Shown: positions 1-6,269 of the stretch, piece after piece
How the letters are laid out: every line of letters begins with the position of its first letter
How positions within the stretch are numbered: position 1 is the stretch's first letter
Assembly: GCA_007130025.1 (NCBI GenBank)
Contig: SLTF01000222.1
Span: 1-9,786, forward strand
Source of the DNA: Spirochaetales bacterium
Lineage (GTDB): Bacteria; Spirochaetota; Spirochaetia; DSM-27196; PWMO01
Direction of reading: 5' to 3'
Length of the DNA stretch: 9,786 nucleotides
Translations under genes and position numbers: made by a program
The notes under the pieces: generated by a model
The model's input: the letters and a program-made list of their open reading frames with translations, nothing else
What the model was told of the DNA's origin: nothing
The model's database searches: none

Positions 1-559
1 CGAGCAGGGCGTGGAGGGTCTGAGTCATGGGATTGTTGGTGTAGCTCACGGTTCGGGTCACGTTTTGTGGAAAGATCCGGCCATCGTCGGTGACCCGAAT
101 GAAATAGATGGTTGATACCCGGGTGCGGGTGGCCGGTTGAGCCGGAGCGGGTTCGGGAGCGGTCGTGGCAACCGTTGGTGCGGTTGGTTCCCGTGGGGTT
201 TCTGGTTGGGGCGCCGGGGTCGGAGCCGGCTGCGCCGGCTGTGGCGTTTCGGGCTGGATGACAGGCGCCGGCGCAGTGGGTTGCTGCTCCGGGGCGCGGC
301 GCGGAGCGACGGGCTCCGGGTCGGCGGGTTCCAGATCGATCACGGAGTCTTCCGGGTCGCGCGTGACAACCTGGGGCGGCGTGTCTCGCGGTTCATGGCC
401 GAATCGCTCGCGCAGGACGTCCACAAGTCCCGTATTTTCCAGCGTGCGCTCGATGGTGGGGCGGTTATACAGATATATGACCACGATCAGGAGAATGAAC
501 GCGATCCAGAAGAGGACCCCAATGGAACCCCCCTTCTTTTTTTTGCGCGGTTGTGCCAT
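1..559 (-). CDS. GerMN-domain membrane-anchored protein (partial, C-terminus beyond left edge)
   Basis: Reading the minus strand from the ATG at 559-557 gives 186 codons open to the window edge. The N-terminus is MAQPR, four Lys and two Gly, then one hydrophobic segment (about residues 13-31, IGVLFWIAFILLIVVIYLY). This predicts a bitopic anchor with the bulk of the protein in the periplasm. Residues about 56-147 form a low-complexity linker rich in Pro, Ala, Glu, Gln and Thr. From about residue 149 (STIYFIRVTDDGRIFPQNVTR) the sequence matches the opening beta-strand region of GerMN domains, which are known from spore germination protein GerM but are widespread in non-sporulating bacteria, including spirochaetes. 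The rest of the domain is outside the window. GAGG (568-565) lies 5 nt upstream of the ATG and supports this start. The gene is divergent from ptsI, and I see no convincing promoter for it. Its function is unknown; envelope or peptidoglycan-associated binding is only a guess. The plus-strand ORFs over this region are its shadows. Confidence 0.82.
   Translation of the reverse strand, partial: MAQPRKKKKGGSIGVLFWIAFILLIVVIYLYNRPTIERTLENTGLVDVLRERFGHEPRDTPPQVVTRDPEDSVIDLEPADPEPVAPRRAPEQQPTAPAPVIQPETPQPAQPAPTPAPQPETPREPTAPTVATTAPEPAPAQPATRTRVSTIYFIRVTDDGRIFPQNVTRTVSYTNNPMTQTLHALL
528..544 (-). repeat. A8 and G6 homopolymer tracts at the 5' end of the GerMN gene
   Basis: On the coding (minus) strand, codons 6-8 are AAA AAA AAG, part of an eight-A run (544-537), followed after GAA by six G (533-528). 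The in-frame heptamer A AAA AAG is the classical bacterial -1 slippery sequence, and length changes in either run would switch the gene off. The run also simply encodes the Lys-rich, positively charged flank expected before a membrane anchor, which may be its only role. Confidence 0.35.
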
Positions 560-612
560 GACACCCTCAATATCGACCAACGCGGCGCTTCCATTGAGTC
601 GTAGGACGTTGT

Positions 613-641
613 TTGACAGTGGTTTCGAAAGGACGTATAGT
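613..641 (+). promoter_or_regulatory. Near-consensus sigma70-type promoter for ptsI, giving a (nearly) leaderless mRNA
   Basis: TTGACA (613-618) is a perfect -35 hexamer. It is separated by exactly 17 nt from TATAGT (636-641), a five-of-six match to TATAAT. Counting on from the -10 box, transcription should start at about 647-649, only 3-5 nt before the ptsI ATG at 652. The Shine-Dalgarno-like AAGGA (629-633) lies inside the promoter spacer, so transcripts made here would lack it. The promoter probably drives ptsI, der and the MerR-type gene. Confidence 0.65.
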
Positions 642-651
642 TGTGGACGCC

Positions 652-2388
652 ATGGATGAACTGGTCGGAATCTCGGCTTCGCCCGGTATCGCAATCGGTA
701 CCGCGTTCTTGTATCTCGATGACAATCCGACCGTTCCCCGCTATTCAGTGGACGATATCGGGCGGGAGTCGGATCGCTTTCACCGAGCGATTGCGAAGGC
801 ACGCGCAGAGATCGAAGCGCTGAAAGCGCGGCAGAACCGCACTCACACCCCGGATCATCTGCAGTTTCTCGATTCTCACCTGCTGATGCTCGGCGACCCG
901 GATTTCACCGCTTCGGTGGAAAAACAACTGACGGCTGAGAAGCAGAACGTGGAATGGGTCCTGTTCTCGACCATCCAGGAGCTGATTTCCCGGCTCTCGG
1001 CGGCCGAAGACAGCTACCTGCGCGAGCGCACCGCCGACATTCACGACGTTTCGAAGCGGGTTCTGGGACATTTGATGTTCCGTGAGCGGATTTCGTTGGC
1101 CGATCTCACCGAGGAAGTGATCCTGGTGGGGCACGATCTGCTGCCCTCCGATGCAGTGGGGATGAACAAGCACATGGTCAAGGGTATCGCCCTTGATGCC
1201 GGCGGCCGTACGTCCCACACCGCAATCCTCGCGCGCAGTTTTGAGATTCCCGCGGTGCTCGGACTATCCGACGTGACCCGGCACGCGTCGCTTGGGGATC
1301 AGATCATCGTAGACGGAAACCGGGGAAAGGTGATGCTTCGGCCCACCGAAAAGACCCGGAAGCGATATCTCCTGGTGCAACGTGAATGGCGCAAGCGTGA
1401 AGTGCGCCTGATGGGGCTGAACGAGTTGGCCGCTGAGACTCGTGACGGGAAGCTCATCATGCTCAAGGCCAACATCGAGGTGCCCGAAGAGGTCGATTCC
1501 ATTGCTGCACACGGCGCCGATGGGATCGGGCTCTATCGCTCGGAGTTTCTCTTTCTCACACCGGGGGCCGTGCCCACCGAGGAGGAACAGTATCAGGCGT
1601 ACCGGTACGTGCTGGAATCCGTAGACAAAAAACCGGTGACCATCCGCACGCTGGACGTCGGCGGGGACAAGGTGTTTTCACAGCTGGAGAGCTCGCGAGA
1701 GCGGAATCCCATCCTCGGATGGCGGGCGATCCGGTTTTGCCTGGCCAACACCGGAATTTTTCATACGCAGCTGAGGGCCCTCTTGCGCGCCTCGGTACAC
1801 GGCAACCTTCGGATCATGTTTCCGATGATCTCCGGTATCGAGGAGGTGAATCAGGTGCACGAGTCGTTGCAAACCGTCAAGGAAGATCTGCGCCGCGAAG
1901 GGGTCGCATTCCGTGACGACATCCCGGTGGGCATCATGATCGAAGTGCCTTCGGCGGCGATAACCTCGGATATTCTCGCAAAGAAGAGCGACTTCTTTTC
2001 CATCGGAACCAACGACCTGATCCAGTATACCATCGCGGTTGACCGCGGGAACGAAAAAATTGCCTACCTGTACGAGCCCTTTCACCCAGGCGTGCTGCGC
2101 CTGCTCAAAATGATCATCGACAACGCGCACGCCATGGGAATCTCGGCGGGAATGTGCGGCGAAATGGCCGGAGATCCGCTGGCTACGCTCATTCTTCTCG
2201 GCCTTGGCCTTGACGAGTTCAGCATGAGTGCGTCCGGTATTCCCGAGGTCAAGCGAATTATCCGCTCAGTCTCCATGTCCGAGGCCGAAGAGGTCGTTGG
2301 CGAAGTGCTTGAGATGAAATCGTACGTTGAGATCGACCGCTTTGTACAGGAACTCATGGAGAAACGTTTTGACGTCCAAGTCTATTAA
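652..2388 (+). CDS. ptsI: Phosphoenolpyruvate-protein phosphotransferase (PTS enzyme I)
   Basis: Enzyme I of the sugar phosphotransferase system: it autophosphorylates on a His with PEP and passes the phosphate to HPr in the cytoplasm. From ATG 652 the protein is 578 residues, against 575 in E. coli. Key residues fall on the E. coli numbers: phospho-His189 in GGRTSHTAI, Arg296 (LYRSEFLF), Arg332 (IRTLDVGGDK), Glu431 (IMIEVPSA), Asn454-Asp455 (FFSIGTNDLIQYT) and Cys502 (AGMCGEMAGDP). Domains in order are the N-terminal HPr-binding helical domain (about 4-130), the swivelling phosphohistidine domain (about 150-225) and the PEP-binding TIM barrel (about 250-550). All catalytic residues are present, so it should be active. 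Upstream in-frame starts exist: TTG 613 is the -35 box itself and is unlikely; GTG 643 has AAGGA 9 nt upstream and could serve longer transcripts. No ptsH or EII gene is adjacent in this window. The 3' end overlaps the der start. Confidence 0.96.
   Translation: MDELVGISASPGIAIGTAFLYLDDNPTVPRYSVDDIGRESDRFHRAIAKARAEIEALKARQNRTHTPDHLQFLDSHLLMLGDPDFTASVEKQLTAEKQNVEWVLFSTIQELISRLSAAEDSYLRERTADIHDVSKRVLGHLMFRERISLADLTEEVILVGHDLLPSDAVGMNKHMVKGIALDAGGRTSHTAILARSFEIPAVLGLSDVTRHASLGDQIIVDGNRGKVMLRPTEKTRKRYLLVQREWRKREVRLMGLNELAAETRDGKLIMLKANIEVPEEVDSIAAHGADGIGLYRSEFLFLTPGAVPTEEEQYQAYRYVLESVDKKPVTIRTLDVGGDKVFSQLESSRERNPILGWRAIRFCLANTGIFHTQLRALLRASVHGNLRIMFPMISGIEEVNQVHESLQTVKEDLRREGVAFRDDIPVGIMIEVPSAAITSDILAKKSDFFSIGTNDLIQYTIAVDRGNEKIAYLYEPFHPGVLRLLKMIIDNAHAMGISAGMCGEMAGDPLATLILLGLGLDEFSMSASGIPEVKRIIRSVSMSEAEEVVGEVLEMKSYVEIDRFVQELMEKRFDVQVY
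2358..2361 (+). promoter_or_regulatory. Ribosome binding site that decides the der start
   Basis: GGAG (2358-2361), inside the last codons of ptsI, lies 7 nt before TTG at 2369. No ATG or GTG in the der frame lies between here and the first GTPase motif with comparable spacing, so this site picks TTG as the start. It also places der translation in the wake of ribosomes finishing ptsI. Confidence 0.6.
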
Positions 2389-3817
2389 AATCACCGTCTC
2401 GGCGGACGCCGGTTCGCCGCCGTCGTCACGCGAGCCCCTCATTGCCGTTGTCGGTCGACCAAACGTCGGGAAATCGACGCTTTTCAACCGACTTCTCAGA
2501 AAGCGCCGTGCCATTACCCATCCACAACCCGGCGTCACCCGGGACGTAGTCTCTGCCGAATGGAGCATCGACGGTCGGCAGGTTCGGCTCCTCGATACCG
2601 GAGGTGTCTCGCCGGAAGGTGACGCCTTCCACCGGGTGGTTTCAGAACGGAGTATGGCCGCCCTCGCGCGGGCGCATATCGTGCTTCTGGTCATGGACGT
2701 CACCGAGACGACCGCCGAAGATGAGCTCTTTCTCGAGGCGCTCGCGCCACAGCGGGACCGCACCATCCTGGTGGTCAACAAGGTTGATACCGAAAAACGA
2801 GATCCCGACGTTTGGGACTTCCATCGCTTCGGATTCTCCGAGGTCATCGCGATTTCGGCCGAACACGGCCGAGGCATCGACGAGCTGCTTGCGGCGGTCA
2901 CCGCGAGATTGGACGCCATTCCCCGCTCGCCGATCGACACCGGAGCATCGTCCACGGACGAAACGTCGTCAGACGGACCAACCGGGAGCGCAGAGGGGGT
3001 GCCTGCCCCCATCGACCTTGGACTGATTCGCATTTCCGTACTCGGTCAGCCCAATACCGGGAAGTCCACCCTCTGCAACACCCTCATTGGATACGACGCG
3101 TCGATCGTGTCGGACCTTCCCGGAACCACCCGCGACGTGGTCGAGGAGCGCTTCTCGGCGGGGGGCTATCACATTCGCATTCTGGACACCGCCGGGATCC
3201 GTCGCAAGAAGCGCGTGACCGAGGACATCGAATACTATTCGGTAACCCGGGCCATCGACACCATCGACGAGAGCGATGTGGTGCTGCTTCTGGTAGATGC
3301 CGACAAGGGGCTCTCCGAGCAGGACAAGAAAATCGCATCGCTGGTGGTCAAGGCTGGTAAGGGGATCGTGCTGGTGCTCAACAAGTGGGACCTGCTTGCC
3401 GACACCAAGAACCAGTTTGAAGCGGTGCGCGATCGCATTCACTTTCTGTTTCCGGTTCTCGAGTTCGCGCCGGTGGTGCCCGTTTCCGCCCTCAACCGTA
3501 CCGGACTCGACCGACTGCTGAGAGCTACCACCTCGGTGTTTCGTCAGCTCACCACGCGCGTGGACACCGGGCCGCTCAACGCGGCGCTGGCACGCTGGGT
3601 TACGCGAACGCCGCCCCCTCTGGTGAATCGGCATCCACTCAAGCTTCGCTATCTCACCCATGTGCAGGTGAATCCGTCGGTCTTCGTGCTGTTCTCCAAC
3701 CGCTCAGTCGGTTTTCCTGACGCCTATCTCTCCTACATTAAGAACCAGATTCGACGAGAGTTCGGGCTGACCGATATTCCGATTCGCATCGAGGTTCGCT
3801 CCGCGCAGAAGAGCTGA
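2369..3817 (+). CDS. der: Ribosome-assembly GTPase Der (EngA), two tandem GTPase domains
   Basis: Der is an essential GTPase acting in maturation of the 50S ribosomal subunit. From TTG 2369 it is 482 residues. GTPase domain 1: P-loop GRPNVGKST (29-37), DTGG (76-79), NKVD (137-140). GTPase domain 2: GQPNTGKST (226-234), DTAG followed by IRRK (273-276), NKWD (338-341). A C-terminal KH-like domain (about 390-478, containing KLRYLTHVQVNPSVFVLF) completes the family layout. Both nucleotide-binding sites look intact. The second P-loop has Thr where many bacteria have Val (PNVGKSS). The linker between the GTPase domains (about 190-215) is rich in Ser, Thr, Gly and acidic residues. The first 20 nt overlap the end of ptsI in another frame; an upstream extension to 2327 would lie wholly inside ptsI and has no domain content. 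The stop TGA shares its A with the next ATG, indicating translational coupling with the MerR-type gene. Confidence 0.96.
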   Translation: MTSKSIKITVSADAGSPPSSREPLIAVVGRPNVGKSTLFNRLLRKRRAITHPQPGVTRDVVSAEWSIDGRQVRLLDTGGVSPEGDAFHRVVSERSMAALARAHIVLLVMDVTETTAEDELFLEALAPQRDRTILVVNKVDTEKRDPDVWDFHRFGFSEVIAISAEHGRGIDELLAAVTARLDAIPRSPIDTGASSTDETSSDGPTGSAEGVPAPIDLGLIRISVLGQPNTGKSTLCNTLIGYDASIVSDLPGTTRDVVEERFSAGGYHIRILDTAGIRRKKRVTEDIEYYSVTRAIDTIDESDVVLLLVDADKGLSEQDKKIASLVVKAGKGIVLVLNKWDLLADTKNQFEAVRDRIHFLFPVLEFAPVVPVSALNRTGLDRLLRATTSVFRQLTTRVDTGPLNAALARWVTRTPPPLVNRHPLKLRYLTHVQVNPSVFVLFSNRSVGFPDAYLSYIKNQIRREFGLTDIPIRIEVRSAQKS

Positions 3818-5157
3818 TGAGCGGCTACCTGATCGGTGAGGTCTGCCGCCTGCTCGACGTGAAGCCGCACGTCCTGCGCTACTGGGAGCAGCAGGTACCG
3901 CTGCTTGCGCCCCGGAAAGACCACGCCGGCCGGCGAATCTACTCTCCCCGTGAGGTGCAGATTCTCTTTCGACTCCGCTACCTGATCGTTACCCGCCGTC
4001 TGACCACCGAGGGTGCCGCCCGAAAAATCCTGGAAGAGGTTCAGGGGCCGGGCGCTGATCTCAAGGCGAAGGTTCATGAGCTGCGCGAGTCGCTGTTGAG
4101 CCTCCAGCGAAATGTTCGCACCCGTTCCCGCGCGGGAGAGGCCGTACTCCGTCCTCCCGTTGGCCATGAGCTGGTAGCCTCACTCGACACGCTCTGGCCG
4201 CGGTTGTCGGTGTCGCGCCGCGCGGCCGTGGAATCCGACCTCGCGCGCTGGAGCGCCGACGCAATCCGCTACGCCGCGATTCCGGCCGCGCGCCCCGTTC
4301 GTACCGCGCAGCCGGGAGCGCGCGACGAACCTGAACCGCGGGAAATCCGCGTCTATCGATGGAGGCGTCCGGAGCTTCAGCACTACTTCCCCGACTCCGG
4401 TGGTCGGCTTCGGGTTGCGGTGGTGATTCTCGGGGGCAGCGGCGGTGCCGCGAGCGTTCGCACCACCATCGCGCGAATTGCCGGGGAACTCTCCGAGGCT
4501 TCCCGTTATGGAATTGTCATCAATTCGTGGCTCATTGTCGCATCTCCCGCCGAGCTTGGAGATCAGGCGGCACTGTTGCGATTCTGCGCGGCGCGGGCCG
4601 ATATTTCTGCGCCGGTCAATCTCATTGCCGCGTACCCCTTTCCCCTGCGCGACGAAGACGGAAGGTTTCTGGTGGACGCGCAGGGGCTCGGGCTGGCCGG
4701 CTGCTCGGGGCCCTTGCTCTGGGCGGTCCGCGAGGTTGCGCAGCAGGAGTCGCTGGCGTCGGCATGCGACGCGCTTCTGCTCTGCGATCATGCCGCGACC
4801 CGCGAAGGTCCACCGCCGGTGGATCTGCTCGCGTGGTTTGATCCCCGCCGCTGCGACGCGGTGGCGACGGCGGTGCGCGACCGGGCTCCGGGGCGTACGA
4901 TGGGGTACCGACGGGCGGGAGCAGCGGTGGTCTCGGTGTCGTTGGTGCGGTCGGCCGTGAACCAGGGGGTCGGAGGCACGGTTCGCCGGCGGCGACGGGT
5001 GTTCAGAGAATCGGTGGATTCAGACGATATTCATACCGAAGAGTTGTCCTGCGGCGCGCTCTCCGTCGTGGATTTGCTTGCCGCGGCGCGTCGACCGCGA
5101 GTATTTTCAACGGGGAACACCGAATGGAACCGAGAACACGCCCCTCCGCACTCGTAA
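3817..5157 (+). CDS. MerR-family DNA-binding protein with a degenerate UDPGP/UAP nucleotidyltransferase-like C-terminal domain
   Basis: The protein has 446 residues. Residues 4-72 are a MerR winged helix-turn-helix: YLIGEVCRLLDVKPHVLRYWE, then GRRIYSPREVQILFRLRYL. Typical MerR proteins are 110-280 residues, so about 330 extra residues need explaining. From about 117 the blocks follow UDP-GlcNAc/UDP-glucose pyrophosphorylases in order: helix HELVASLDTLWPRLSV...DLARWSADAI (117-150; family '..fWdeLs..e...L..dL..id'); VAVVILGGSGGA (200-211; family vavvLLAGGQGTRLG); INSWLIVAS (235-243; family IpwyIMTS); PFPLRDEDGRFL (274-285); GCSGPLLWAV (295-304; family PDGNGGLYRAL); LLLCDHAA (320-327; family VDN); WFDP (340-343); MGYRR (362-366; family VGVV.R). 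The catalytic Arg of GTR and the PKG Lys are not seen, so catalysis is unlikely; nucleotide-sugar sensing is inferred. MerR HTH confidence is high (about 0.95), UAP-like assignment moderate (about 0.55). ATG 3817 overlaps the der stop; the 3' end overlaps the next gene by 34 nt. Confidence 0.85.
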   Translation: MSGYLIGEVCRLLDVKPHVLRYWEQQVPLLAPRKDHAGRRIYSPREVQILFRLRYLIVTRRLTTEGAARKILEEVQGPGADLKAKVHELRESLLSLQRNVRTRSRAGEAVLRPPVGHELVASLDTLWPRLSVSRRAAVESDLARWSADAIRYAAIPAARPVRTAQPGARDEPEPREIRVYRWRRPELQHYFPDSGGRLRVAVVILGGSGGAASVRTTIARIAGELSEASRYGIVINSWLIVASPAELGDQAALLRFCAARADISAPVNLIAAYPFPLRDEDGRFLVDAQGLGLAGCSGPLLWAVREVAQQESLASACDALLLCDHAATREGPPPVDLLAWFDPRRCDAVATAVRDRAPGRTMGYRRAGAAVVSVSLVRSAVNQGVGGTVRRRRRVFRESVDSDDIHTEELSCGALSVVDLLAAARRPRVFSTGNTEWNREHAPPHS

Positions 5158-6245
5158 TTGTCGCAGGCTTTGCGCTGCTGCTCGGTGGTGTACCATCAAC
5201 GGCGGGGGCGCAGCCGTTTTCGCTCCCCGAGCATACCGAAACGCGGATTCTGTTGCAGGCACTGGTTACCGGTCCCCTGTCCACGGTTGCCGTCACCGAG
5301 ACCAGCGTTCATCGTCAGCGTTTTACGCCGCATCGGGTGCAGTTTTCGCACGAGGAACAGGGAGATTTTCATTATCTTATCTTTGCCAACGAGGTGAGGG
5401 GGCGGTTCGAGCTGCCAACTCTCGGATCGTGGGTGATTCGTCGGCACCGGGAAACCGGTACCACGGATCAGATCAAGATATTCCTCTCCGATGATGAGCG
5501 GTTCTTTGTACGGCTCGCCCCGGACGGTGCCGGTCGCCCGATTACCCGCATGGAGGTCACCCTTGTGGATGACGTGATCTATCGCGACGTCGTTATCCCC
5601 GTGCCCATGGAACGGGTGCTTGTCACCGCGTTTGCCGGCATTCAACGAGCGACCGCCGCGATCGTCGACTGGGAGCTTTTTCGCTTCCCAGCGGACCGCA
5701 CCGATCACCAGACAACCGAACGCATGGTGGGAAGGATTCGTGCGTGGCTCGCCGACCGCGAGGAGGGGGATCCCTCCGCCGTCGATCGACTGGTGATGGA
5801 GACAGGGTTTCGCGACGAAAACCGCCACAGTGACGGAAGATTGACGACTGTTCCTTCGGTCCGGTTTGCAACGGTGGTGCCAAACGTTGGGTTGCCGATC
5901 GAAGATCTTCGCCGCTCACTCTATCTGCTCGCTCAGGAGCACCCCGGCTCCTTTTACTTCGGAAGCATCAATACCCCTCTGAGGTCTGACGGAAGCCGCG
6001 TTCCTGCCCGTACGTCGACGCAACACCACCATCGTCTCGTCATACTCTTTCCGTACTTCGACCCTCGTGGTCGGTTTCAGACGGTGGTGATCGACGAGAA
6101 CAGCGAGATCAGCGTGGAGTTGCTGCGAAACCGGTATGAGGGAGAAGCGATCCACCTGGTTCGTGGGCGCGCCCACGACGAGCTGTTTCGTACCGATGCA
6201 CTCCACCACCTTTTGTTCAATCAGGTTTTGTTGAATAATGAGTAG
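5124..6245 (+). CDS. Exported protein of unknown function
   Basis: I do not recognise this 373-residue protein. It starts with a signal peptide: a short basic N-region (MEPRTRP), a hydrophobic core about 9-23, and an Ala-Gly-Ala cleavage site at 27-29 followed by QPFSLPEHTE. The mature part has no further membrane span and no lipobox Cys, so a periplasmic or outer-membrane-associated location is likely. It alternates short beta-rich stretches (for example FHYLIFANEVRGRFELP, and RLVILFPYFDPRGRFQTVVI near residues 304-325) with charged helices, and carries a His cluster QHHHR at 300-304. The start at ATG 5124 is supported by GGGGA (5112-5116), 7 nt upstream, and lies inside the last 34 nt of the MerR-type gene, which argues for translation from the same mRNA. 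It is followed after 24 nt by the TPR gene. A shared envelope role with the two genes downstream is inferred from position only. Confidence 0.85.
   Translation: MEPRTRPSALVIVAGFALLLGGVPSTAGAQPFSLPEHTETRILLQALVTGPLSTVAVTETSVHRQRFTPHRVQFSHEEQGDFHYLIFANEVRGRFELPTLGSWVIRRHRETGTTDQIKIFLSDDERFFVRLAPDGAGRPITRMEVTLVDDVIYRDVVIPVPMERVLVTAFAGIQRATAAIVDWELFRFPADRTDHQTTERMVGRIRAWLADREEGDPSAVDRLVMETGFRDENRHSDGRLTTVPSVRFATVVPNVGLPIEDLRRSLYLLAQEHPGSFYFGSINTPLRSDGSRVPARTSTQHHHRLVILFPYFDPRGRFQTVVIDENSEISVELLRNRYEGEAIHLVRGRAHDELFRTDALHHLLFNQVLLNNE
6161..6178. repeat. Perfect 18-bp palindrome TCGTGGGCGCGCCCACGA
   Basis: The sequence equals its own reverse complement over all 18 positions. Flanking bases (t at 6160, c at 6179) break the symmetry. 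It lies inside the 3' part of the unknown exported gene, about 90 nt upstream of the TPR gene start and just before a weak promoter candidate. It could be an operator for a dimeric regulator, or a coincidence of GC-rich coding sequence. Confidence 0.4.
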
Positions 6246-6259
6246 CGGTGAGATATCCT
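6231..6259 (+). promoter_or_regulatory. Weak candidate promoter for the TPR gene
   Basis: TTGAAT (6231-6236) and TATCCT (6254-6259) each match the sigma70 hexamers at four of six positions and are 17 nt apart. The -10 box ends 11 nt before the ATG at 6270, the same distance as in the ptsI promoter. The TPR gene has no good Shine-Dalgarno sequence close to its ATG (the nearest, GGTGAG at 6247-6252, is 17 nt away), which would fit leaderless initiation. The hexamer matches alone are weak. Confidence 0.25.
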
Positions 6260-6269
6260 GATAACACGT

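Noticed and set aside
613..651. TTG 613 as the ptsI start
   Set aside because: The TTG is the first three bases of the -35 hexamer; the added 13 residues have no counterpart in enzyme I, and residue numbering from ATG 652 matches E. coli.
560..651. Promoter for the leftward GerMN gene
   Set aside because: No -35/-10 pair with acceptable spacing and match could be seen on the minus strand; only the ribosome site GAGG is supportable.
137..659. Plus-strand ORFs of 155 and 164 codons at 137-604 and 165-659
   Set aside because: They lie opposite the GerMN gene, have low-complexity Arg/Gly/Ser-rich translations typical of antisense GC-rich DNA, and show no domain; the minus-strand frame gives an anchor, linker and GerMN start.
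2266..3033. Minus-strand ORF of 255 codons
   Set aside because: Antisense to der with a Ser/Arg-rich translation lacking recognisable motifs; der has full domain support on the other strand.
6246..6269. Rho-independent terminator between the exported protein and the TPR gene
   Set aside because: No GC hairpin followed by a T-run in the 24-nt gap; the 18-bp palindrome upstream has no loop or T-tract after it.
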